6,578 bases of DNA, taken from the NCBI GenBank assembly GCA_013290035.1, contig JABCYT010000200.1, forward strand, positions 1 through 6,578, in the 5' to 3' direction. A model generated the notes under the pieces. The model was not told the origin of the DNA. It searched no databases and worked only from the letters and a program-made list of their open reading frames with translations. Below, in pieces: positions 1-6,578 of this stretch. Positions within the stretch are counted from its first letter, which is position 1. Every line of letters starts with the position of its first letter. Source of the stretch: Alphaproteobacteria bacterium. Lineage in GTDB: Bacteria; Pseudomonadota; Alphaproteobacteria; Reyranellales; Reyranellaceae. Position numbers and translations under genes: made by a program.

Positions 1-58
1 GCTGGGGAGGCTGTTCGGCAAGACCGACCCGTCGCCGGACGACCCGCCTTCCCGGTGA
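1..58 (+). CDS. 3' end of an unidentified upstream gene (partial)
   Basis: Reading from base 2, the frame gives 18 codons ending LFGKTDPSPDDPPSR and a TGA at 56-58. The tail is rich in Pro, Asp and Ser, as is common for the disordered end of a bacterial protein. Its stop overlaps the GTG start of the next gene (GTGA, 55-58), the usual arrangement for translationally coupled genes in one operon. This is the main reason to believe it is a real gene end. Too little is present to name a family; it may belong to the same sugar-transfer or surface-polysaccharide cluster as its neighbour, which is inference. Confidence 0.5.
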   Translation, partial: LGRLFGKTDPSPDDPPSR

Positions 59-1317
59 GTGCGCCGGCCCCATCGCGCGCTGTGTTCGCGGGCGTGGCGC
101 GAGACTGCGCGATCCACCTGCCCGGCGTGCTGGCAACCCTTGGCCGCTTTGCCGCGTCCTATGCCGAGACGGCGTTCGTCTTCGTGGTCAGCGACAGCGC
201 GGACGATTCGCTGTCGATCCTGCAGCGCTGGCTGGGCGATGCCCGCCATGGCGGTCGTCGCGGCAAGGTGATCGATCTCGGTGTCCTGGCGGACCGGCTG
301 CCCAAGCGCACCGAGCGCATTGCCCTTGCGCGCAACGCCTGCCTCGACGAAATCCGCCGCTCCGACTGGGCGGGCTACGATCACCTCGTGATGGCCGACC
401 TCGACGATGTCCTGGCATTTCCTGCTCGTGCCGACGGGTTTGCCGAAGCCGTCCGCTGGCTCGGCGGCGATCCGGCGAGGGCTGCCGTCCTGGCCAACGC
501 GGCGCCGCGTTACTACGACATCTGGGCGCTACGTCACGATCGCTGGTGCCCGCAGGATTGCTGGCATCCGATCTGGGGGCGGCCGCAGGACGAGAGCTTC
601 GAAGTCGCCAAGTTCCGCGAAGTCTTCGCCCGGCAGATCGAGATTCCCGCCGCGCTGCCGCCGATTGCCGTGCGATCGGCTTTCGGCGGCCTCGGCATCT
701 ACCGGCTGTCCGCCGCGCTCACCGCCCGTTATTGCGGCCTCGACGGCGCCGGCCGCGAAGTCTCGGAACATGTCGCCTTCAACGAGGCGATCGCGCGATC
801 GGGCGGCGAGCTCTGCATCTTTCCGCCCCTCCAGGTGCGCGCGCCCGAGCACCATCTCTATCGGGCCTGCGAGAAGAGTGGCGCCGGGGCCAAAAAGCGT
901 CGTGAAGTTCGTCTCGTCGAGATGCACCCAGATCGTGCGCGACTCGACCGACGAGACATAGCCGTTGGCGCCCAGCTCATCGACCGTTTGGATGCCGTCG
1001 GCGTGCAGGGCAGCCAGAACGGCGCTGTACTTCGTCGGATCGGCGCCGTAGGTCGACCACAGCGTGCCGCTCTGGTTCAGGGCAGCGAGCTGCTGCTCGC
1101 GCGACCCCCAATTGGAATCCAGCAACGCCGTCGGATCGTTCGCGCGGTCCAGCACCAGGGCGACGTTCATCGTGAAGTGGGCCACCGGCGTCCCGCCGCT
1201 CAGGGGCGCGGCTCCGCTGCGGTAGCTGGTGAAATCGAGGTAGGTCGAGTCCGGAAGCTCCGTGTACGAAATGGGCATCGCGGCAAGCCCTCACGTTTGG
1301 TACTCGGACGACTATAA
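55..1317 (+). CDS. Glycosyltransferase-like protein, apparently 3'-truncated and joined to unrelated sequence
   Basis: This probably transfers a sugar onto a glycan or surface polymer. The GTG at 55 is chosen because it overlaps the upstream stop by 4 bases. Residues 1 to about 270 look like a coherent GT-A-fold protein: a hydrophobic beta-strand FVFVVSDSADDS near residue 41, RIALARNACLDEIR near 88-101, and an acidic DLDD at 115-118 that could be the metal/nucleotide-sugar DxD-type motif. YDHLVMADLDDV recalls CAP59-like mannosyltransferases, a weak resemblance by eye. After APEHHLYR (ending near position 864) the frame stays open to a TAA at 1315-1317, but residues from about 275 onward are Arg/Gln/Gly-rich and are the antisense reading of a peptidase-like gene on the minus strand. 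The native protein therefore covers roughly 55-865, and the last 145 or so residues are probably readthrough of foreign sequence. The family call is moderate; the 3' truncation is likely. Confidence 0.55.
   Translation: MSAPAPSRAVFAGVARDCAIHLPGVLATLGRFAASYAETAFVFVVSDSADDSLSILQRWLGDARHGGRRGKVIDLGVLADRLPKRTERIALARNACLDEIRRSDWAGYDHLVMADLDDVLAFPARADGFAEAVRWLGGDPARAAVLANAAPRYYDIWALRHDRWCPQDCWHPIWGRPQDESFEVAKFREVFARQIEIPAALPPIAVRSAFGGLGIYRLSAALTARYCGLDGAGREVSEHVAFNEAIARSGGELCIFPPLQVRAPEHHLYRACEKSGAGAKKRREVRLVEMHPDRARLDRRDIAVGAQLIDRLDAVGVQGSQNGAVLRRIGAVGRPQRAALVQGSELLLARPPIGIQQRRRIVRAVQHQGDVHREVGHRRPAAQGRGSAAVAGEIEVGRVRKLRVRNGHRGKPSRLVLGRL
870..1278 (-). pseudogene. N-terminal fragment of a sedolisin-like (S53) peptidase, activation domain only
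   Basis: The minus-strand reading begins at an ATG (complement of 1276-1278) with MPISYTELPDSTYLDF and continues for about 135 residues to TNFTTLFGPGATLLAG. The pattern of a REQQLAALNQSGT segment, then WSTYGADPTKYSAVLAALHADGI, then a VHLDETNFTTLFG end resembles the pro-kumamolisin activation domain that precedes the catalytic domain of S53 peptidases. This is recognised by eye, without a search. No Ser-Glu-Asp catalytic domain follows: from about position 870 downward the frame is merely the antisense of the glycosyltransferase gene, although it stays open to 529. The start is supported by a GAGGG ribosome binding site (complement of 1288-1292, 9 bases away) and a candidate -10 box at 1311-1316. 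The 5' end thus looks native while the 3' end is lost. The boundary at 870 is approximate (860-890). Confidence 0.5.
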
Positions 1318-1340
1318 CGTCTGCCCGGTTCCGATTACCA
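1311..1340 (-). promoter_or_regulatory. Candidate promoter of the sedolisin-like fragment
   Basis: On the minus strand, TATAGT (complement of 1311-1316) matches the sigma-70 -10 consensus at five of six bases. The best -35 candidate is TGGTAA (complement of 1335-1340) with an 18-base spacer, a poor match. Transcription from here would start about 26 bases before the ATG at 1278 and include the GAGGG ribosome binding site. The placement is sensible, but alphaproteobacterial promoters are hard to call by eye in GC-rich DNA. Confidence 0.3.
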
Positions 1341-1418
1341 GACGCCGTTGATCAAGCCACGCCCTCGGCACAGTATTTGCGTCTCCCTCGCCCATCCGGG
1401 TCGGGGCAGCACAATCGT

Positions 1419-1424
1419 GGAGAG
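1419..1424 (+). promoter_or_regulatory. Ribosome binding site that fixes the monooxygenase start
   Basis: GGAGAG lies 7 bases before the GTG at 1432 and is the only good Shine-Dalgarno match near the 5' end of this gene. It decides in favour of GTG 1432 over the in-frame TTG at 1348, whose extra 28 residues (Pro/Arg/Ser-rich) precede the natural start of the family fold. Confidence 0.6.
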
Positions 1425-1431
1425 CGCAGCA

Positions 1432-2748
1432 GTGACCACCAAACCGTTTCATCTCGCGTGGTTCTTGCAAGGATCGAGCGTGCAGGCGTGGGGCGAGCCG
1501 TGGACCGGACATATCGGCCAGACCTGGATGATGCCGGAGCTGTTTTTGAATATGGCGCGCACCCTTGAGCGCGCCTGCTTCGACTACATCCTGCTCGAGG
1601 ATTCCTCCTATGTCGGCGAGAGTTTCGGCGGCTCGACCGAGATCTACCTCAAGAACGGCATCGCCGTGCCGCGCCAGGATCCCTCGGTGGTGGCGGCGCT
1701 GATGACGCAGGTGACGTCGCGCATCGGCATCGTCCCGACGTTCGGCACCTATGCCTATCACCCCTATCTGCTGGCCCGCCTTGTGGCGACGCTCGACCAG
1801 GTGTCGGGCGGGCGCATCGGCTGGAATGCTGTCACCGGCAGCTCCGATTTCGCGGCCATGAACTTCGGCATGCAGGGTATGCCCGAGCACGACCTGCGCT
1901 ACGACATGGCCGACGAATATATGGAAGTCTGCCGCGGCCTGTGGGGATCGTGGGAGCCGGGCGCAATCGTCGCCGACCGCAAGAACGGCGTGCTGGTCGA
2001 TCATACCAAGGTCCACGCCGTCAATTATCAAGGCAAGTATTTCAGCACGCGCGGCCCACTCAATTCCGGCCCGGCGCCGCAGGGCCAGCCGGTGATCGCC
2101 CAGGCCGGCGGCTCGCCGCGCGGACGAAAGTTCGCCGCCGCCCACGCCGACACCATCGTCGTCAACGCCAAGGGCATCGAGGCGATGCGCGCCTATCGCG
2201 ACGACGTGCACAAGCACATGGTGGCGCAAGGCCGCAAGCCGTCCGACTGCAAGGTGCTCTATCTCATCAATCCGATCCTGGGTGAGACCTTGGAAGAGGC
2301 CCACGACCGCAAGCGCAAGCGGGCCTGCCTCGCCATGGAGCATATCGACGAGCGGCTGGCGCATTTCGGCAAGGTGACCAACATCGACTTCGCCAAGTTC
2401 GACCTCGACAAGCCCCTGCCCGACCACGTGACGACCAACGGCCATCAGCTCAACCTCGAGCAGTTCCGCAAGATGGCGAACGGCCGGTCCATCCGCGAGA
2501 CCATGGCGAGCTTCAACGCCGTCGACCTGTCGATCGACCTCGTCGGCACGCCCGACTCTGTCGCCGCGCGCATGGGCGAGGTCATGCAAGAGGTGGGCGG
2601 CGACGGCTTCCTGTTCTCCATGCCCAACGTCAACCGCCGCACCCTGGCGGAGATCGAGGATGGCCTGATCCCCGCCCTCCAGGATCGCGGCCTCGTGCGC
2701 AAGAGCTACGAGCACGCGCAGTTCCGCGACAATCTTCTGGCGTTCTGA
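1432..2748 (+). CDS. LLM-class flavin-dependent monooxygenase (NtaA/EmoA/SnaA/DszA family)
   Basis: Predicted cytosolic monooxygenase using reduced flavin (FMNH2), supplied by a separate reductase, to hydroxylate or cleave a C-N or C-S bond. From GTG 1432 it is 438 aa, the usual length for the nitrilotriacetate/EDTA monooxygenase branch of the bacterial luciferase-like superfamily. The N-terminus FHLAWFLQGSSVQAWG leads into a TIM-barrel-like sequence. GGRIGWNAVTGSSD (GWN at about 130-132) and QAGGSPRGRKFAAAHAD (about 224-240) correspond to conserved segments around the flavin pocket in this family. The C-terminus carries the usual LVGTPDSVAARMGE and GGDGFLFSMPN stretches. The stop is followed after 29 bases by a Tat-exported binding protein and its ABC importer, so the enzyme probably acts on the imported compound. 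No flavin reductase gene is visible in the window. The family is confident; the substrate is unknown and could be an aminopolycarboxylate, an amine or an organosulfur compound. Confidence 0.92.
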   Translation: MTTKPFHLAWFLQGSSVQAWGEPWTGHIGQTWMMPELFLNMARTLERACFDYILLEDSSYVGESFGGSTEIYLKNGIAVPRQDPSVVAALMTQVTSRIGIVPTFGTYAYHPYLLARLVATLDQVSGGRIGWNAVTGSSDFAAMNFGMQGMPEHDLRYDMADEYMEVCRGLWGSWEPGAIVADRKNGVLVDHTKVHAVNYQGKYFSTRGPLNSGPAPQGQPVIAQAGGSPRGRKFAAAHADTIVVNAKGIEAMRAYRDDVHKHMVAQGRKPSDCKVLYLINPILGETLEEAHDRKRKRACLAMEHIDERLAHFGKVTNIDFAKFDLDKPLPDHVTTNGHQLNLEQFRKMANGRSIRETMASFNAVDLSIDLVGTPDSVAARMGEVMQEVGGDGFLFSMPNVNRRTLAEIEDGLIPALQDRGLVRKSYEHAQFRDNLLAF

Positions 2749-2759
2749 TCAACCCGAGC

Positions 2760-2766
2760 AGGAAGG
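2760..2766 (+). promoter_or_regulatory. Ribosome binding site of the solute-binding protein gene
   Basis: AGGAAGG is a strong Shine-Dalgarno match, 11 bases before the ATG at 2778, which is slightly longer than ideal. It is the clearest ribosome binding site in the operon and fits the high translation that periplasmic binding proteins usually need relative to the transporter subunits. Confidence 0.55.
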
Positions 2767-2777
2767 CAACAGCCATC

Positions 2778-3890
2778 ATGCGCAGATACCGTTTGAATAG
2801 TCCGTTCGGCCGCCGCACCGCCCTGGGGCTTCTGGGCGCCGGCCTCGCCGCGCCGTTCATCCGGCCCGCGGCCGCGCAGGCTGCCTGGCCCGAGGTCACG
2901 TCGATCCCGGATGCCCTCAAGGGCACCGGCGAGGTCCGCATCGCCACCTTCGGCGGCACCATGCAGGAGACCCAGCAGAAGGCCTACTTCGAGCCGTTCG
3001 AGAAGCTTTCCGGCATCAAGGTGCGGGCCTTCCCGGGCTCCGATCCGACCAAGGTCAAGGCCATGGTCGAGACCGGCAACGTCGAATGGGACATGGCGCA
3101 GCTCAGCCGCGGCTCGATCATGAACCTGCAAAAGCACGGCGACTACTTCGAGAAGATCGACTACGACCTCGTCGATTCCGGAGTCGATGCCGCCTATCGC
3201 TTCGAATACGGCCTCGAGATGCTGGTGTGGGCGCAGGTGCTGGCCTATCGCACCGACACCTTCAAGGGCGCCGTGCCGAAAGGCTGGGCCGATTTCTGGG
3301 ACACCAAGAAGTTTCCCGGCGACCGCGCCATGGTCGGCACCAGCGCCGGCGGCTGGCCCGAGATGGAGTTCGCCCTGATGGCGGCCGGCGTGCCGCCCGA
3401 GAAGGTCTATCCCATCGATATCGACAAGGCCTTCGAGAGCTACGACAAGATCAAGAAGGACGTCGTCAAGTGGTGGGACACCGGCGCCGTGCCGATCCAG
3501 CTTCTGACCGACCGCGAGGTCGTCATGACCACGGTGTGGAACGGCCGCATGGCGGCGCTGCAGGCGGCGGGCGTTCCCGGCGCGATCAGCTGGAGCCAGG
3601 GCCTGCTCAAGCGCGACGCCTGGGGCATCCCGAAAGGCGCCAAGAACAAGGTGAACGCGATGAAGTTCGCGGCCTACTCGACGATGGCCATCCCACAGGC
3701 CCGCGTCGCGCTCGGCATCCCCTACGGCTCGGTCAACAACAAGTCGAACGAGTACATCCCGGCCGAGCGGCTGCAAGTGCTGCCGAGCGCGCCCGCCATC
3801 AAGGCGCAGCTCGTGAACTACAATTACGACTGGTGGATCGACAATCGCGAGGCGGTCGTCAACCGGTTCAACAAATGGCTGCTGAGCTGA
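2778..3890 (+). CDS. Tat-exported ABC transporter solute-binding protein (PotD-like, family 1 type)
   Basis: Periplasmic receptor that captures the substrate and delivers it to the permeases encoded downstream. It is 370 aa, close to PotD-type receptors. The N-terminus has a twin-arginine signal: R12-R13 in FGRRTALGL, a hydrophobic core (LGLLGAGLAAPFI, about 16-28) and an Ala-rich cleavage region (RPAAAQAA, cut near residue 33-35), so it is probably exported folded through Tat. The mature part opens with EVRIATFGGTMQETQQKAYF, typical of the SBP_bac_8/PotD group, and has the family's late TTVWNGRMAAL and WGIPKGAKN hinge-region strands. The start is set by AGGAAGG at 2760. The gene is followed after 5 bases by the ATPase. 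The ligand cannot be inferred reliably: homologues bind polyamines, opine-like amines, phosphonates or thiamine-like molecules. Confidence 0.92.
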   Translation: MRRYRLNSPFGRRTALGLLGAGLAAPFIRPAAAQAAWPEVTSIPDALKGTGEVRIATFGGTMQETQQKAYFEPFEKLSGIKVRAFPGSDPTKVKAMVETGNVEWDMAQLSRGSIMNLQKHGDYFEKIDYDLVDSGVDAAYRFEYGLEMLVWAQVLAYRTDTFKGAVPKGWADFWDTKKFPGDRAMVGTSAGGWPEMEFALMAAGVPPEKVYPIDIDKAFESYDKIKKDVVKWWDTGAVPIQLLTDREVVMTTVWNGRMAALQAAGVPGAISWSQGLLKRDAWGIPKGAKNKVNAMKFAAYSTMAIPQARVALGIPYGSVNNKSNEYIPAERLQVLPSAPAIKAQLVNYNYDWWIDNREAVVNRFNKWLLS

Positions 3891-3895
3891 CGGCG

Positions 3896-5014
<1,119 letters not shown>

Positions 5015-5040
5015 AGCGATCGTTCGCCCCTTCGGCTCGG

Positions 5041-5099
5041 CGGACCGCGGGCGTCTCGCCCGCATCATGAACATGAGCGGGCGAGACGCCCGCGGTCCG
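5041..5099. repeat. Perfect 23-base inverted repeat (REP-like palindrome) over the permease start
   Basis: The arms 5041-5063 (beginning CGGACCGCGGGCGTCTCG) and 5077-5099 (ending GAGACGCCCGCGGTCCG) are exact reverse complements, separated by a 13-base loop (5064-5076) that contains two ATG codons. The very GC-rich 23-bp stem would fold stably in RNA or single-stranded DNA. The arm motif GCGGGCGAGACGCCCGCGG resembles the dispersed palindromes seen in many GC-rich bacterial genomes, often mobilised by REP-associated tyrosine transposases; that attribution is inference, since only one copy is in this window. No T-run follows on either strand, so it is not a classic terminator. It lies between the ATPase and permease genes, where it could stabilise the upstream mRNA, attenuate the downstream genes or hinder ribosome access. 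Confidence 0.85.
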
Positions 5100-5924
5100 A
5101 AGAACCTGGTGCCGTTGCTGCTGGCGGCGCCGCTGCTCCTCTTCATGCTGGCTTTCTACGCCCTGCCGGTCGTGACGATGCTGATGCGCAGCGTTTCCGA
5201 TCCGGCCTGGAGCCTCTCGCACTACGCGGCACTGCCCGACGATGCGGTGTTCCAGAAGGTCTTCTTGAATACGCTCTACACCTCGGTGATCGTCACGCTG
5301 GGAACGCTGCTGCTCGGCTACCCGGTGGCGCTCGCCCTGGTGCGCACGCGACGCTGGGCGCCGGTCATCCTGATCCTGATCCTGCTGCCCTTCTGGACCA
5401 GCGTGCTGGTGCGCAGCTACGCCTGGATGGTGCTGATGGGACGGCACGGGCTGATCAACGAGGCCCTGCTCGCCGCCGGCCTGCTCGAGCGGCCGCTGCG
5501 CATCCTCAACACGCCGCTCGCCACGCAGATCGCGATGATCCACATCCTGCTGCCCTACATGATCCTGCCGATCGCCAATGCGCTGCGGCAGATCGATCCC
5601 TCGCTGGCGCGCGCGGCGTCGGGGCTGGGGGCCACGCCCTGGCGAACCTTCCGGCAGGTCATCCTGCCGCTCTCCATGCCGGGCGTCGCCGCGGGCGTCC
5701 TGCTGGTCTTCGTGCTGGCGCTCGGCTTCTACATCACGCCGGCCATGGTCGGCGGCCCGCGCGAGATCACGCTGTCGATGCTGATCGCCCAGCAGGTCGA
5801 CCAGCTCAACTGGGGCTATGCGGCGACCTTGTCCGCCGTCCTGCTGGCGACGGCGCTCGCCATCATCGCCGCCTGCTATCGCCTGCCCGGTATCGGCAAC
5901 GCCTTCCGGATGAACACGCGATGA
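5067..5924 (+). CDS. ABC transporter permease 1 (PotB-like)
   Basis: Inner-membrane subunit of the importer. From ATG 5067 it is 285 aa, the normal size for PotB/CysT-type permeases. About six membrane segments are visible: 14-40 (LVPLLLAAPLLLFML), 67-92, 97-124, about 150-172, about 205-230 and about 250-275. The cytoplasmic coupling loop that docks on the ATPase is LARAASGLGATPWRTFRQVI (from residue 180); the usual Glu of the EAA motif is Ala here, while the conserved Gly is kept. The start is uncertain: ATG 5067 and ATG 5073 both lie in the loop of a 23-bp inverted repeat with no Shine-Dalgarno sequence, and an in-frame TTG at 5007 would overlap the ATPase stop. The first residues (MNMSGRDARGP) are encoded by the loop and right arm of the repeat rather than by typical permease sequence. 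The stop overlaps the next gene's ATG (ATGA). Confidence 0.92.
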   Translation: MNMSGRDARGPKNLVPLLLAAPLLLFMLAFYALPVVTMLMRSVSDPAWSLSHYAALPDDAVFQKVFLNTLYTSVIVTLGTLLLGYPVALALVRTRRWAPVILILILLPFWTSVLVRSYAWMVLMGRHGLINEALLAAGLLERPLRILNTPLATQIAMIHILLPYMILPIANALRQIDPSLARAASGLGATPWRTFRQVILPLSMPGVAAGVLLVFVLALGFYITPAMVGGPREITLSMLIAQQVDQLNWGYAATLSAVLLATALAIIAACYRLPGIGNAFRMNTR

Positions 5925-6578
5925 ATGCGACGCGCCTCCTGCCGGCGACGCTGGTCGGGCTGATCCTGCTGTTCCTGGCCTTCCCCATCGTCGTCGTGGT
6001 CGTGGTGTCGTTCTCGTCGGCGACCTACCTCACCTTCCCGCCGCCGGCCTTCGGTTTGCGCTGGTACAGCGCCTATTTCGGCAGCGAGGACTGGTTGCGG
6101 CCGACCTGGCTCAGCCTGTGGGTCGCCGCCGCGACCGTGGTGCTGGCGACGCTGCTCGGCACGCTGGCGGCGCTGGGCATCGCCCGCCTGCCGCGCGCGC
6201 TCCGCGTCGTCGCGGCCGGGCTGATCCTCTCGCCGTTGATCGTGCCGGTGATCGTCGTGGCGATCGGCATCTACTATGCCTTTTCGCACTACGGGCTGGT
6301 CGGCTCGCCGATCGGCCTGGTGCTGGCCCATACCTGCCTCGCCGTGCCGTTCGTCGTGACCAGCGTCAGCGCCAGCCTGGCCGGCATCGACCCAAGGCTC
6401 GAGCAGGCGGCGCTCAGCCTCGGCGCCACGCCCGGCGGGACGTTCTTCCAGGTGACGCTGCCGCTGATCCGGCCCGGCGTGCTGGTCGGCGCGCTGTTCG
6501 CCTTCATCACGTCCTTCGACGAGCTGGTGGTAGCGCTCTTCCTGTCCGGTTCCGGCGCCGTCACCTTGCCGCGCCGCA
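5921..6578 (+). CDS. ABC transporter permease 2 (PotC-like), 3' end beyond the window
   Basis: Second inner-membrane subunit, pairing with the preceding permease to form the channel. ATG 5921 overlaps the previous stop by 4 bases (ATGA), implying translational coupling. The 219 codons present stay open to the window edge; family members are usually about 260-270 aa, so roughly the last 45 residues are missing. Membrane segments are visible at about 6-29 (LLPATLVGLILLFLAFPIVV), 64-88, 95-121, 130-153 and 175-198. SFSSATYLTFPPPAFGLRWY after the first segment is typical of PotC-type permeases. The ATPase-docking loop is complete: EQAALSLGATPGGTFFQVTLP, starting at E161 with the conserved Gly at 168, followed by P-L-I-R-P-G. 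Unlike the first permease it keeps the EAA-motif glutamate. A second ATG at 5925 is in another frame and is not used. Confidence 0.93.
   Translation, partial: MNATRLLPATLVGLILLFLAFPIVVVVVVSFSSATYLTFPPPAFGLRWYSAYFGSEDWLRPTWLSLWVAAATVVLATLLGTLAALGIARLPRALRVVAAGLILSPLIVPVIVVAIGIYYAFSHYGLVGSPIGLVLAHTCLAVPFVVTSVSASLAGIDPRLEQAALSLGATPGGTFFQVTLPLIRPGVLVGALFAFITSFDELVVALFLSGSGAVTLPRR

Noticed and set aside
1348..1376. Possible plus-strand promoter TTGATC - 17 bases - CAGTAT before the monooxygenase
   Set aside because: The -35 matches at four of six bases but the -10 at only three, so it is too weak to list. A promoter for this operon is nevertheless expected somewhere in 1280-1430.
1348..1431. TTG start 28 codons upstream for the monooxygenase
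   Set aside because: It has no ribosome binding site and an atypical Pro/Arg/Ser-rich leader; GTG 1432 has GGAGAG at a 7-base spacing and gives the family length.
1312..2715. 467-residue open frame on the minus strand
   Set aside because: It is the antisense of the monooxygenase gene. Its translation is His/Ala/Arg-rich with no family resemblance, as expected for a codon-biased shadow in GC-rich DNA.
3086..3895. Upstream extension of the ATPase frame by 270 codons
   Set aside because: This part is a frame-shifted reading of the binding-protein gene and is Arg-rich nonsense; the ATPase fold starts just after 3896.
5041..5100. Rho-independent terminator between the ATPase and permease genes
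   Set aside because: The stem is strong but no T-run follows on either strand, and the permease genes clearly belong to the same operon.

Overview
The window is a high-GC stretch (about two thirds G+C by eye) whose codon use, GTG starts, tight gene packing and gene families suggest an alphaproteobacterium, probably a soil-type member of Hyphomicrobiales, Rhodospirillales or a Reyranella-like lineage. That placement is inference; no rRNA or other marker gene is present.

Left part (1-1317): the last codons of an upstream gene overlap by 4 bases (GTGA) the GTG start of a glycosyltransferase-like gene. That protein looks coherent up to about position 865 and then stops making sense. From about position 870 to 1278 the opposite strand instead carries the N-terminal part of what looks like a sedolisin (S53 peptidase) activation domain, with its own start, ribosome binding site and a plausible -10 box. 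Both genes appear to have lost their 3' halves at one junction near 860-890, so this is either a real rearrangement scar or an assembly join.

Middle and right part (1432-6578): a compact plus-strand operon. In order it encodes an LLM-class flavin-dependent monooxygenase (NtaA/EmoA/SnaA-like), a Tat-exported periplasmic solute-binding protein, a PotA-type ABC ATPase with a C-terminal TOBE-like region, and two PotB/PotC-type inner-membrane permeases. The second permease runs off the right edge. The last four genes form a complete polyamine/opine-type ABC importer. The first gene probably oxidises the imported compound or a product of it. The substrate cannot be read from the sequence.

The most unusual structure is a perfect 23-base inverted repeat (5041-5063 and 5077-5099) lying on the start of the first permease gene. 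Both candidate ATG codons sit in its 13-base loop, and the right arm encodes the permease's first residues. It resembles a dispersed REP-like palindrome that has landed in an operon junction. No CRISPR array, tRNA, rRNA, insertion sequence or convincing rho-independent terminator was seen.
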